A DNA stretch of 64,000 bases from Liolophura sinensis. Its lineage: Eukaryota > Mollusca > Polyplacophora > Chitonida > Chitonidae. Shown here one piece after another: positions 34,468 through 45,469 of this stretch (positions are counted from its first letter, which is position 1; each line of letters starts with the position of its first letter). The position numbers and the translations under genes were made by a program. The notes below the pieces were generated by a model that worked only from the letters and a program-made list of their open reading frames with translations, was not told where the DNA came from and did not search any database. The DNA is taken from contig NC_088304.1 in assembly GCF_032854445.1 (NCBI RefSeq), forward strand, positions 12,037,704-12,101,703, given 5' to 3'.

Positions 34468-36114
34468 CAGAACTTATTTGTGTAAATTGCTTAAATCGCT
34501 TAAAGTTGAATTAACGAGGCATAATTTATTTGTGCTTTATGTTTCAGGTAAATGTACGCTTATTAATAAATATTCTTCATAAATATCTCAGTTAATTCAC
34601 TTAAGTCTATCTTTTGCTTCCCAGTTTTCAAATTTTAAACCGCAGTGGGTAAAAGGAAATATACTATATTACCAAGCTGTATGGTTAGTCCAACTTGAAT
34701 TGTTTACTTATTTGAAGCACTTGACGTGAATAGTTAGATTAAAACCAGGTAAATTGACCGCCGTATTTTACCAGTTAAGTGTGACAATTTGCCAACTACA
34801 TCACACTGTCGTCACTGCTCTGATAATATCCTCTATGCTGTAAGTCCTATTATAGTGCATTCTTCCACAAACCAGGATTCTGCAGGTGAATAAGCATCCC
34901 CGGGGCCTGGTCCCCTTTGCAATGGTGTGATTGTTTATCAAATGGGATGACAACAGTGTATTTTGAGTAATTCTAGGCCAGTGAAATCTGATAATATGCA
35001 ATACATGTATTGTCATCCTGTGTATACTTTACCTGATTCTGTTACTGGTATTTAAGCATTTGCATGAACAGTTTTAATATGTAATCCTAATCGAGGTAAA
35101 TTTAACAAGAAGCCGTACATTACAGGTTACGTGTGACCATTTGCCAACTGTCACAACGTCGTCGAAGGTCCGGTTTTACTCTCCAGTACTCTCCAGTGCT
35201 GCAGTATTTTGTATTGAGGTATACTCAGAAGGCAAATAATTTTGGCAGGTAATTTAAGGAAGTATTGTCCAATGTAAATAGCCGAATTTAAATTTACGCT
35301 CATCGCCGTTGTTACTCTAGAGTAATTGTGTCTTCGTATGAATTCAGCTTAAAATACAAAACCAAACGGGAAATAAAAATCTGCATTTAAAAATACCTAT
35401 TCACGACATGCAAAAGCGAAAAGCGTCACAACCGATCCTATCAGAGTCTATATACGGTTTCGAACTCGAGATCTTATCGGCCAAGAGCTATAATAGTCTT
35501 AAGCGTGACTCTCTACATTACACAGTAGACACCATGTATAAGTAGTTTTACCTTTCTTTGCTTTAATTAAACAGTTACGACCCATAAGACTGTTTACACT
35601 AACGAAGATTACTTCTACCGCAAGTCGGCTTAAACATACTGGATTCAAATATGGACATGACACCATATATAGTGCAATTAATAATCACCCTAAAGAACTT
35701 CACGGAACAAAGTTTATATAGTTTATCTAAACTATTAATCATTAATTATATGTACCTCTAACATCAGATGTAAATGTACACACATATATTATGTAAGCAC
35801 GGGCCTTCAGACTATATAGTTGCGTCTGCTCACTGTATGGACAGGCTATATATATATATTAGGAAGAAGAGCCCAAAGTTATTACAACTGAACTTCCGCT
35901 ACAGCCTTCCCCGACCTCCTCCCCCCCCCCCCCCCCCCACCACCCACCACCACCATCACCAGCCCACACCACACACTTTACAGTACATCTACAGGAAATC
36001 ATTACCTCTTCCATTATATATATAACCGCGTGTTGACCGACTAAAGAGATATGAGGCGCAAATATGTTTTTATGGACTATGTTTATATATTGAATATGTA
36101 GTTGCTCTAGAATT

Positions 36115-36375
36115 TATTTACGCCGTACTCAATAATATTTTAGTTACACGACGGTAGCCAGCATTATGGTGGAAGGAAACCGGGTAGAGCCTGTGGGAAA
36201 CGTACGACCATCCACAGGTTGCTTTCAGAAACCAGCATGAGCTGGCCTTGAACTCTCAGCAACATCATTGGGGAGAGGTTCATGGGTCTATAATGTTTTA
36301 AGCCACCATAATGCCGGCCGCCGTCATATAAGTGAAATATTCTTGAGTACGGTGTAAAACACAAATCAAATAAAT
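36115..36375. mobile_element. Two SINE family 1 fragments, head-facing (right duplicate)
   Basis: Same arrangement as 31494-31753 with a few substitutions (GTCATATAAG for GTCGTATAAG). Confidence 0.8.
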
Positions 36376-36995
36376 TTATAATGTATGTATGTATACTCTT
36401 TACATTAGTAAGCTGTTATTTCACAGCACACTGAACAATGCTTTATGTCAATATTAGAACAGCTAAGGAAGACAGTCCCCTGGAGCCATAGGCTCTAGGA
36501 GTGGACTGCAAACAAAACTGCGAACAACAGTGACATTCACGAGTGCATAACCAATACATGTTACAGAACTCAACTATATTATTTTACACGAAAGGTGATA
36601 TACTCCTGATTAAAATGGGTGATACGATCGCGTGTCATAAAACTCCAAATTATCTGAATATAAGGTAAAAGCTAACTAAAATTGCCAGCTGAATGTAAGA
36701 ATGGCCGGCTAATCCCAGTCAAAGTGGGCTGTATGAATAAATGTCAACATAACCATCATGGAATGTACGGTGATATGAACGATATTATATCTGTACCACA
36801 CACAAACAAATCTGTCATGACAATGGGAGTGTCTCTCCACACAAGGGAATGTTATTTACCCTATGTTACAGGAAGAGCCATGACTGTTACCATGACAACC
36901 AATGTGTCCTTAGTTATGTGGTACACCATCATACAACCTCATTCGATCACCCATGACTGATGTGGTTGTCTCAAAAGAAGAAGTGCACGTATCTA

Positions 36996-37160
36996 TTTAT
37001 TATTTATTTATTTGATTGGTGTTTTACGCCGTACTCAAAAATATTTCACTTGTACAATCTCGGCCAGCATTATGCTGATGGTCGTGGATTTTTCTCCGTG
37101 CTCTGCCTGCATAATTGAAATATTCCTGAGCACTGCGTGAAACACCAATCGAATGAAACG
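36996..37160. mobile_element. Palindromic pair of SINE tails (right duplicate)
   Basis: Counterpart of 32380-32540, essentially identical. Confidence 0.78.
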
Positions 37161-38559
37161 AAGTGAACACGATTACCTCGCCTGTGCAATTATTCCATGT
37201 GAATCTTAGTAAATGTTGTTACACACGAAATGTATTATTGGTTTACAATAGACTATAGCATGGGGCTGTTGCTGTTATGTCAAACGTTCATCTGACATCT
37301 TGGAAATGTTGATAAAACATTGTGACACTAATCCGTGATGCATTTTTTTTATAGAGCGGATGTGATAAGAACACACATTTTACAAATAACCTGCAGACAA
37401 CTTCTGCCTACAATGTGTCTTAAAGTGCGTTATAAACAGAAAACATGATAAGCATCTCAGTGGATGGTCGACATAAGACGCCGTCAAAATCATAGCAAAA
37501 ATGTGGGAAATCCCGAAATTGAAGGTGGAGCTAGGTGCACTATCTGCTTATCACGCATTATCGCGCGAGATTTGTAATTTTGGAGCATTGCTGTAAACGG
37601 GAATTTGTGAGTCACGTGGTGTGACTGGACGAGAATAGTCCAGTAGAATCGCGCTGAATCGCAAATATGAAAAGAATGATAGACTGTTTATAATGACAAA
37701 ATGACAAAAATGACACTCGTCTACATATGCACCGCAGTTAAATAAATACCGATGGTGTAGTAATACATGTATATGTGGATACAGCTCTGCATATGCTCTG
37801 TATGAATCGCTATATGCGAGATGGTTAAATACCTATATACTTAGGCCTATTTAAGTCTATAGCTCGCTGGCCTCTGTATAAGGTTTTGCTTGATAGATAG
37901 AGGCCACAAGTGGGCATTGTTCTTTTCCCCTACACATTGATGTACGCTTATTATAGCCTCATACATACATATGCATTACGGGATATGTGCTATGCTTACT
38001 ATATTTAACTTCGACAGAACACCTAGACTGGTCTGGTAGGTTGATCTATGTGAGCGATCATCTGTTCTTTTCCTCACATCGCTCCTCTTCATCACCATCG
38101 TCCGTGCAGTCATCGCCAGTTAGCTTGCTGAAGACAGGCTTCTATGGACAGGCTTCTATGGACAGGCTGGGTGTTATGGAGATTGTACACCGACAAGAGA
38201 TAGCACAGAATGCGCGTACGGATGCGTTTAAACGGATCTAATTGTCGTGAGTATATAGGCACCAATTCCATATAACGGATTTTTAAACTTTTTATTTAAA
38301 GACAAAACGTTTTCAATGGGACGCATATTATAATATTTCATGAGTTAAAACTGGGAACACTAGCTTGACACGCTTTATGTTAAGACAAATAAGGAAATCC
38401 CTGGGCACATAAACTGTGTATTATATCAAGATTTTAAACTTGGCTTACATAAAATCGCTTTGTGGAACACGACCTCATGCTGGGACTGGTTATATAAGTG
38501 CAAACTCTTTCTTTAGTGGATACAAATTCATGTATGTAATACAAAAAAAACGTAGAGCA

Positions 38560-38890
38560 TAGAGAGTAAAACTAACGCAGCGACGACAGAGTGATAGGCG
38601 TACAGTGTAGGGAGTAAGACCAGAACAGCGACGACAGTATGATAGACGTACAATACAGAGAGTAAAACGAGAGCATCGACGACAGTGTGATAGACGTACA
38701 ATACAGAGAGCGACAGAGTGATAGGCGTACAGCGTAGAGGGTAAGACCAGAGCATCGACGACAGTGTGATAGACGTACAGCAAAGAGAGTAAAACCAACG
38801 CGGCGACGACAGTGTGATGGCTGTCAGTTGGTGAAATACTGTCTCTTGTCAATTTACCTCTGGTTTTATTCTAACTGTTCATGTATATTA
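38560..38890. repeat. ~47-bp minisatellite (right duplicate) and flanking parent element
   Basis: Fewer units than the left copy. The right end runs into GTGTGATGGCTGTCAGTTGG … ACCTCTGGTTTTATTC, the unexpanded remainder of the dispersed element. Confidence 0.82.
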
Positions 38891-39414
38891 GCTAATTACT
38901 GTTACTTTATTAAGTGCTGACATATGGAAAGTTATTTTAAAAGAATCGGATTTTGAAAGCGCACACTAATCAGACAGTACGGTCTAGCTCAATAATCTAG
39001 ATATAGTGATTCAATACCAGTTTGTCACATTCCAATATATAGGTTTTAATTCAATCAGTAATCAATAGGTGCTGTCTTTGTGAAGACCTCATAGCTGAAG
39101 CCTATAGTTCTCTCCCAGTTCAGTCAAGTCAACTGTTCTCATGACTTTGAATCACCGGCGCTCTGCGGTGGTGGGCTGTCCCCGAGATATCATCGCCGGT
39201 GGCCGTGTTCTCACACAGTCGCCTGGGAACACCGGTAAGGAGACCGTCGACTTTAGAAGAACAAGCTCTAATTTGATTCAGTACCAGGGGATCACATGTC
39301 ATCACTGATTCGGTGGCGAATACACTTTCAGAAATCAATGTACAGGTTTAAGTTTAGTGTGTACCGATAAAGTGTAACGCACTGAATCGGTACTAGAAAT
39401 ACTGTATACTGGCA
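38891..39414. other. Gene-free interval
   Basis: No exon, SINE or array recognised. Confidence 0.5.
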
Positions 39415-39429
39415 TTGACTCATATGCCC

Positions 39430-40035
39430 CCGATTCACAGGTCATTGATTCCTATATCACTGATTCACATGTCACTGATCCATATGTCACTGATTCACAT
39501 GTCACTGATTCACATGTCACTGATTTACATGTCACTGATTCACACGTCACTGATCCATATGTCACTGATTCACATGTCACTGATTCACATGTCACTGATT
39601 CACATGTCACTGATTCACACGTCACTGATCTACATGTCACTGATTTACATGTCACTGATTCACATGTCACTGATCCATATGTCACTGATTCACACGTAAC
39701 TGATCCATATGTCACTGATTCAAATGTCACTGATTCACATGTCACTGATTCACATGTCACTGATTCACACGTCACTGATCCACATGTCACTCATTCAGAT
39801 GTCACTGATCCATTATGTCACTGATTCACATGTCACTGATCCACATGTCACTCATTCAGATGTCACTGATACATTATGTCACTGATTCACATGTCACTGA
39901 TCCACATGTCACTGATTCACATGTCACTGATCCATATGTCACTCATTCACATGCCACTGATTCAGATGTCACTGATCCATATGTCACTGATTCACATGTC
40001 ACTGATTCACATGTCACTGATTCATATGTCAGTGA
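39430..40035. repeat. 15-bp minisatellite
   Basis: About 40 copies of GTCACTGATTCACAT with variants (CCATAT, CACACG, TCATTCAGA). The 15-bp period keeps both strands open (HMSLI on plus, CESVT-type on minus), which creates long but spurious reading frames. Confidence 0.95.
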
Positions 40036-40335
40036 TGGAGATTACCATGTATGACAATCAGTTTTTGTTTAGGTGCAGGCGGACTCGCAGCTGTTATACT
40101 GATTCATTCACCTAGGGAGAAATTCATGTCGTTTTACAGGTTTTACACAGTCGCGAAAACCAGAACGAATTTTGTAGACGTTAATTCCACTGAATTACGA
40201 TTCTGTTTTAGATGCTTTATAAAGGCACCTGTTCTGTCGAAACGAAAGCTAACAAGAATATATTCTTTTCACGCTTATGCCATAACATGGGACAGACCTG
40301 AGATAGAGAACCTAAAGTGTTGATAAGGATTATTG

Positions 40336-40475
40336 CAGAGTACCTGTCCTGTTTGCAGAGGATTCATCCAGAGTACCTGTTCTGTTTGCAGGGGATTCAT
40401 CCAGAGTACCTGTTCTGTTTGCAGGGGATTCATCCAGAGTACCTGTTCTGTTTGCAGGAGATTAATCCAGAGAAC
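40336..40475. repeat. 33-bp tandem repeat
   Basis: Four copies containing CCAGAGTACCTGTTCTGTTT and GCAGGGGATTCAT. Looser relatives (GGCACCTGTTCTGTCG, GCACCTATTTTGTCGG) flank it from 40225 to 40610. Confidence 0.88.
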
Positions 40476-40619
40476 ACCAGTTTTCACTGACGTTAATTGG
40501 AAAGAGCAACTTTTGTGTTGATACTAGTACCAGAGAACGCTTATTCTGTTCATGTGAATTTAAAAGTGCACCTATTTTGTCGGTGGAACTCGGGAAAGCA
40601 CCTATCCTCTTAAGGTGTG

Positions 40620-41425
40620 TTTTACAGAACGAAACTGTCGACGCGATTCCTGACAACACCTTTTCTGGAGGGTCATGCTTATTCATGCTCTTCGTGGATT
40701 GTACAAGGCCAGATTCACCATCAGTGCATTAGCTGTGCAGAAATGAGCTGAACTATATCAGGACACTCGGTGGATACTTTCAAGTGACAATTACAGAGCT
40801 ATTTTCTCAGGTAATGTATATATAATTGTAATAATTCTCTTCCTATATATTCAGTACTAGCGCACCGATGTATACAGTATATATCTACAATATGTAAACT
40901 CGAATGAATATGTCTAGTATGTACGTTATCCCATTAGTCTGTCATTATCAATCTCAAATTAAACACTCACATAAACGTATGTGTGGAATAGAGAAATTGT
41001 ATCGGCTTTCCACGAACTTTCGCAACGCGGATCATGTACTCACAGGCGATCTACACATGTAATTAAAACGTTTTTGGAGACATATTCGCCTTTGCACGAG
41101 CAATGTGCATTAAGATAATCTATCTTATTCACATGTATGTGATGATTTCTTCCGTATACTTTAGCAGAAAAGTACGACCAAACATACATAATGCTTTAGA
41201 AGAAACATGACTTATAGTTTCAATTCACTGACTTCATAAAACCTGTGAAGCAGCCATAGTATTAGTGAAACATTCGTAACTGCGGCGTAAAACACCATTC
41301 ACGTCAATAAAACCCTTCAACAAAGCCATCTCTCTAAGCTCTGTCACACTTTTGGAATATAGGATGAAAATAAAGGAGACATGTTATTTGATAGTTCTCT
41401 CAATCTAGCCGTGCCAGCTAAAGTG
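40620..41425. other. Gene-free interval
   Basis: No exon recognised; a SINE-tail scrap (GCGGCGTAAAACACCATTCA) at about 41283-41302. Confidence 0.5.
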
Positions 41426-41429
41426 GTTC

Positions 41430-41490
41430 ATTCTTGTTGTTTAACGCCAAACTCAAGAGTTTTTTACTAATACGATGGCGATCTGCTTTA
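41430..41490 (-). mobile_element. SINE family 1, degenerate tail scrap
   Basis: TGTTTAACGCCAAACTCAAG … TTTTACTAATACGATGGCG. Confidence 0.45.
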
Positions 41491-41689
41491 GGGTTAAAGG
41501 TAACCGGAATCCTCGAGACAAACCACTGATATTGAGCAAGTTACTGATGCACTTTCCCGACATGTGACCTACAGATAAACATACTTTTTTGGGGGGTGAC
41601 ACGCTTTCTCAAAGAACGTTAGGGCGCGTCTGACACACGTCCACAGGAGCGTTGTTAATAGCTTATTGTCACCAAAGCCCCGAAAGCAA

Positions 41690-41765
41690 TGAGAGCGGAC
41701 GACGATCAGGATTGAACCCGCGCCTGGTGTGTCATTAACAACTAAACCATGTGTTCAAAGGAGAA
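41690..41765 (-). mobile_element. tRNA-like SINE head
   Basis: On the minus strand, TGGTTTAGTTGTTAATGACAC then GCGCGGGTTCAATCCTGATC: A- and B-box-like motifs about 40 bp apart. Confidence 0.4.
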
Positions 41766-41929
41766 TTCCACTATAATAATGGCCTTGATGCCCTCCGTTA
41801 AGGGAGGTAATCAATGCGCTACGAAACTACAGAATTGTTAATAAGACCCCTATGAACAATGAGAGTGGGGGTACCTATAAATTCCCTGTCCAAAGATAGG
41901 GTTGAACCCGCTTTGTGGTTAGGATATAA

Positions 41930-42040
41930 AAGACTTACAGCATAGAGAGTAAAACCAGAGCAGCAAGAATAGTGTGACGGTTGGCAAATGGTCACACTTG
42001 GCCGGTGACCGGTGACGTTGCCATCTGCGTAGTCTTGTAC
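41930..42040 (-). repeat. Dispersed ~120-bp element with donor-like end
   Basis: On the minus strand, …GGTTTTACTCTCTATGCT/GTAAGTCTTTTA, as at 21484. Upstream on the minus strand: CCATTTGCCAACCGTCACAC. Confidence 0.6.
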
Positions 42041-42119
42041 AATTGGTGAGGACAGCTTGTCTTCTACCAAAATTTTTGCATATCCGTGGGAAATTAATGT
42101 TCGTATTTTGCTCAAGTTC

Positions 42120-42235
42120 GGTGGTTTATACCTCAAGTGCACCGGTTTCCTCAATCCTTAAAACCAACCACCATCATCGTATGGGTGCAAAATTCTTGAG
42201 TGGGGAATTCTTATAGGGAATGATCAAATAAATAA
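42120..42235 (+). mobile_element. SINE family 1, degenerate tail
   Basis: CCACCATCATCGTATGGGTG, AAATTCTTGAGTG, GATCAAATAAATAAA. Confidence 0.5.
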
Positions 42236-42529
42236 AAACTACAAAATAACGGTTGAAGCTGTTTAGATACCACATAGTTAAATATTTCAAATTAGGGAAG
42301 TAAATCAAACAATATTTTGTTTCAGTGGATCTGTCATCAGTTTTGGATGGTGCCTAGCCTTTTCTTCACTGAATGTATGCAAACGCTGCGCCTAAACGGT
42401 TAATATTCCTGACCGATAAAGATCTCGAGGTTTGCATTGTTCCACATGCAATTCCAACTATACACGCTTTTGCATTTTAGGTGGTAACATGCATGGACTC
42501 CACTTAATATAATATGCGTAGATTTTTTT

Positions 42530-42605
42530 TATTGATTTATTTGTTTGATGATTTACGCCGTACTCAAGAATATTTTATTTATACGACGTCGGCCAGCATT
42601 ATTTT
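42530..42605 (-). mobile_element. SINE family 1, tail fragment
   Basis: TTTACGCCGTACTCAAGAATATT … GACGTCGGCCAGCATTA; ends where the 1.7-kb duplicated block begins. Confidence 0.7.
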
Positions 42606-42689
42606 AGAGGGTTCATGCAATATGCGTATAGCCCATTAACTAAAATAGCAGAAAACGTAGGCAACAAAGCCTTCTTCAGTTTCACTACA

Positions 42690-43010
42690 TAAAAGGGTTA
42701 CCATCCATGGGATGTTTCCATGTTCACTGAGTTGCTTGAATTTCTCATTATTAACATCTATGTGAAATTGGGTGAAAGCAAACATCAACAGAGTCTAAAT
42801 ATTCCGATGGGTATAAATTGTGACCCTCTGTTAGGTCGCCCTATAACTGTTCTCATATGAATACGACTATATGCAGAAACCATTAAGGAGTATTCCTCAC
42901 CAGGCCCGATTTTCCTCATTCACAAAACTGTATACTGATGATCAGCCAGCTATAAAATATACGTATGTAGCAAATGTACCCACCTTCACTGGATTTAAAG
43001 GAAACGGTAT
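42690..43010 (+). mobile_element. Penelope-like reverse transcriptase relic, copy 1
   Basis: In broken frames it reads ACTTCTTTAGTTTCA-type remnants then IPMGINCDPLLGRP, corresponding to the GIPMGTNCAPLLADL block of Penelope-like RTs, and ARFSSFTKLYTDDQPA, matching the …R-Y-x-DD catalytic block. Stops and frameshifts show it is dead. It is better preserved at 61809. Confidence 0.6.
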
Positions 43011-43239
43011 ACATATCTGGCTTTGTAGCATTTGTGGGTTCCTGGGCGTTTGGTGACGATTTCAATCACAAGTTATTCCTGCAAAAACTAGTGTGGTTAT
43101 TCTGTTTTGCAATGAGTAAAATTCTCTTGTAAGTAAATATGGACAGAGCGCACAGAATCACTGGCCCTGTTTCACGATTGCCTCTAATTCCGCTTAACCC
43201 GGGGCTAGGTGCTGTATGTTTATCATGTTGAACTGGGTC

Positions 43240-43560
43240 GCCACATTTGATATATGAACAGTTGCATTCAAAGCGCAACTGAGATACATATTTTATTATC
43301 GACAACTTGTATACTAGCATGGTACACGGCTTGAATACTGAGTTCACTCAGTCACCTAGAACATACCATGTGTTTTTCCAAAGTCACTGGAAACTGTTGA
43401 CTGCATCTATTTTTATGATTCCATCCTATTTTACACTTTATATACATTCTTAGTTCTTTGGAAGGTTGTATTAAACGTCGCTTTGGGAATTGGTCTACGA
43501 TTATTGATCTGGAGCCTCCTTATTGGTTGACGGCTGGTACACGAATGTCTGTTTCGACGC
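43240..43560 (+). repeat. ~300-bp repeat unit, copy 1
   Basis: TGAACAGTTGCATTCAAAGC … ACTGAGATACATATTTTATT … CACTGGAAACTGTTGACTGC … TTCTTAGTTCTTTGGAAGG … TATTAAACGTCGCTTTGGG. Related copies lie at 54390, 58070, 62480 and 63840, all in plus orientation. Confidence 0.8.
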
Positions 43561-44172
43561 ATTGATTGGATGAATTAAATATGAGCATAAAAATGGAAAT
43601 ATCCTCAATCTTTAGAGCCTATATATTGTTATTGCCACTGAACCTCAATTCATTTCCAATATTCATTTTGAATAAAATTGCCGATCTCCTTGTTTTACGT
43701 GGAAGTGCATGGAAAAATCATTAGTAGATTGTTTGAAATCTAGAAGCAAATAAAACCAGGCTGTACTTTCTGGGTGTAACAAGAAGGACTACATATAATC
43801 TGAGCATGGATTGCAAAAACAACAAAATACGATAGATTGTACATACGATTTTGTTATTCAGCCGTCAGTTGATGAGGCAGCCAAGCATAATTAACAAATT
43901 GCCTGTCTTGTACACGCGGGACAGCACCGCAAAACTGTATAATGTGTTTGCATTCGCTCAATAGCCAGCGACAGTCATGTCCATTAACTTTGCAATTACT
44001 TAGTACACAAAACTTCTGACATACTCTGTATAAAGAGTCCCTTAAATCTGTGATCTTTATCGCTCACAAGGAAGTCATGCATGCCCGGTAGAGACAAACA
44101 TTATAATGAGGCGAGTAGACAATAATGAATTGGCAGTGTACGAGTCTATCGGACACAAGTTTCTTTTGGAGG

Positions 44173-44322
44173 AGTTCCAGTCCATCAGTTCATGCTGGCT
44201 TCCCTTCCCTTGGTTTCCCCTGAGCTCTGTCTGTTTCCTCCCACCATAATGATGGCAGCTGTCGTATAAGCGAAATATTCTTGAGTAATTCGTAAAACAC
44301 TACTCAAATAAATAAATAAATG
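44173..44322 (+). mobile_element. SINE family 1, 3' half
   Basis: AGTCCATCAGTTCATGCTGG, CTCCCACCATAATGATGGC, GTATAAGCGAAATATTCTTG, then (AATA)n. Confidence 0.78.
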
Positions 44323-44408
44323 TCAATTGGGTCATTTTATTAAAACATTGTAAAAACACATCACATTGAATAATTTGATTCTTTGTGAAAGCGCGGAGAA
44401 AAAACAAG

Positions 44409-44518
44409 AGTCTCTCATCAATGCGGTCACTGTGGGTTCAAGTCCAGCTAATGTCAGCTTCCTCTGTGGTCATACATGAAAATGTCTGCCAGTAGCTTGC
44501 GGATGGCCGTGGGTTTTT
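44409..44518 (+). mobile_element. SINE family 1, 5' half
   Basis: GAGTCTCTCATCAATGCGG, GTTCAAGTCCAGCTAATG, TTGCGGATGGCCGTGGG. It immediately precedes the sulfotransferase A 5' region. Confidence 0.72.
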
Positions 44519-44666
44519 GAGTCTATGGACACGATAGATCAGGCCTATGCAGTGACATATGTTTCGCTGCGTCATATACATGGACAAATATATATATACC
44601 GTTATGTACATTCTGTGTCCCGTCAGGTCCGGAGTTAGCCCCGCGGATGCTCGGAGCATCCTCGCT

Positions 44667-44748
44667 ATGAAGTTCCCGCGGGCAACATTTCTCCTAGTGT
44701 TCCTGTTCGGTACAGGTCTGCTATTCATTCTACTTACCAGGAATCAAG
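44667..44748 (+). CDS. Carbohydrate sulfotransferase A, coding exon 1 (signal anchor)
   Basis: First coding exon of an intact Golgi carbohydrate sulfotransferase (HNK-1ST/chondroitin CHST-like). The enzyme moves sulfate from PAPS to a sugar hydroxyl on glycoprotein or proteoglycan chains. The 82 nt encode MKFPRATFLLVFLFGTG…, with a hydrophobic segment at residues 7-23 flanked by Lys/Arg, a type II signal anchor. The donor is a strong GTAAGTG at 44749. A conserved acceptor TCCCGTCAG ends at 44626, so the transcript probably has an upstream non-coding exon. The whole gene spans 44627-57814 and encodes 432 aa from three coding exons. Its twin at 21414 has the same exon length and phase. Confidence 0.87.
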
Positions 44749-44960
44749 GTAAGTGAAGAAAACCTTACTAACGTATTTGCCGTGAAATTCGCCTTAGAAA
44801 AATTATTTCTTTAGAGGTAAATGAAATTACTTTTGGTGCTGAAAGTTACATTTGCAAAACACCGTTATACCTCTCGAAAAGCACCATAACACATATTTAA
44901 TATCGTTAGCACTCTTAGAATCAAACAAGATTGGTTACTTTATTCATGGACTAAATTTCA

Positions 44961-45080
44961 TGTTGTGAGTTCAAGTCCAACTCATGCTCGCTTCAGTGCC
45001 GTCCCTGGGTTGGAAGGTCTCGCAGCATCCTGTGGATAACTGTGGGGTTCTACTTAGCCTGGTTTCCTCCCACCATAATG
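44961..45080 (+). mobile_element. SINE family 1, fragment
   Basis: GTTGTGAGTTCAAGTCCAAC, GTTGGAAGGTCTCGCAGCA, TTTCCTCCCACCATAATG; the second-family SINE follows directly. Confidence 0.7.
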
Positions 45081-45425
45081 TGAACGGCCCCAATAGCACA
45101 GTTCATAGATCGGCCGCTTCTGGAGCGGTAGATCCAGGATAAATCTTGAGTCGAGTCACACCTGACCTTAAAAGAGGAAGTTGTAACTTGGCCTTCAGCA
45201 TGTAGGGGATAGTGCAACGACTGGTTGACCCGTATCAATATAACGGCTCGGGCGGGGCGGCTTGCTTGCCTTCAGTGGAGCAGCACTAGATGAAAGAGCG
45301 GTGGAAATCAGTCTTGCAACAAAGAGGCACATTACATACACTCTAAGGATTCCTTCGTCGTTATAAGACTGAAAAATTGTTAAGTACTACGTAAAACCCC
45401 AAGCACTCACTCACTCACTTACACC
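45081..45425 (+). mobile_element. tRNA-derived SINE, family 2
   Basis: Head GGCCCCAATAGCACAGTTCAT, middle GGGCGGGGCGGCTTGCTTGC, tail TCGTCGTTATAAGACTGAAA AATTGTTAAGTACTACG ending (CACT)n. The tail recurs at 47330-47400 (ACATGACTGAAAAATTGTTA). A run of SINE 1 then SINE 2 suggests nested or adjacent insertion; a trailing SINE 1 tail scrap follows at 45422-45465. Confidence 0.65.
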
Positions 45426-45469
45426 ATAATGCTGACCGCCGTGGTATAAGTGAAATATTAAATTAAATT

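Larger units (their letters stand above)
34468..38790 (+). repeat. 4.4-kb direct duplication, right copy
   Basis: Matches 29861-34267. It starts at the first base after the gap and extends through the minisatellite to about 38790, after which unique sequence follows (GGCTGTCAGTTGGTGAAATA). It has a longer C run (35922-35938) than the left copy. No gene recognised inside. Confidence 0.9.
42650..44385 (+). repeat. 1.7-kb duplicated block, copy 1 (contains Penelope-like RT relic)
   Basis: Aligns, with moderate divergence, to 61850-63525 from the RT relic through GAGATACATATTTTATTATC, CAAGCATAATTAACAAATTG and CGACAGTCATGTCCATTAAC to GTACGAGTCTATCGGACACA. A SINE sits near the right end of both. 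It ends about 280 bp upstream of sulfotransferase A coding exon 1. Confidence 0.8.

Noticed and set aside
39415-40115. Open frames of 79-112 codons on both strands
   Set aside because: Entirely made of the 15-bp minisatellite; amino-acid content simply repeats HMSLI or CESVT.
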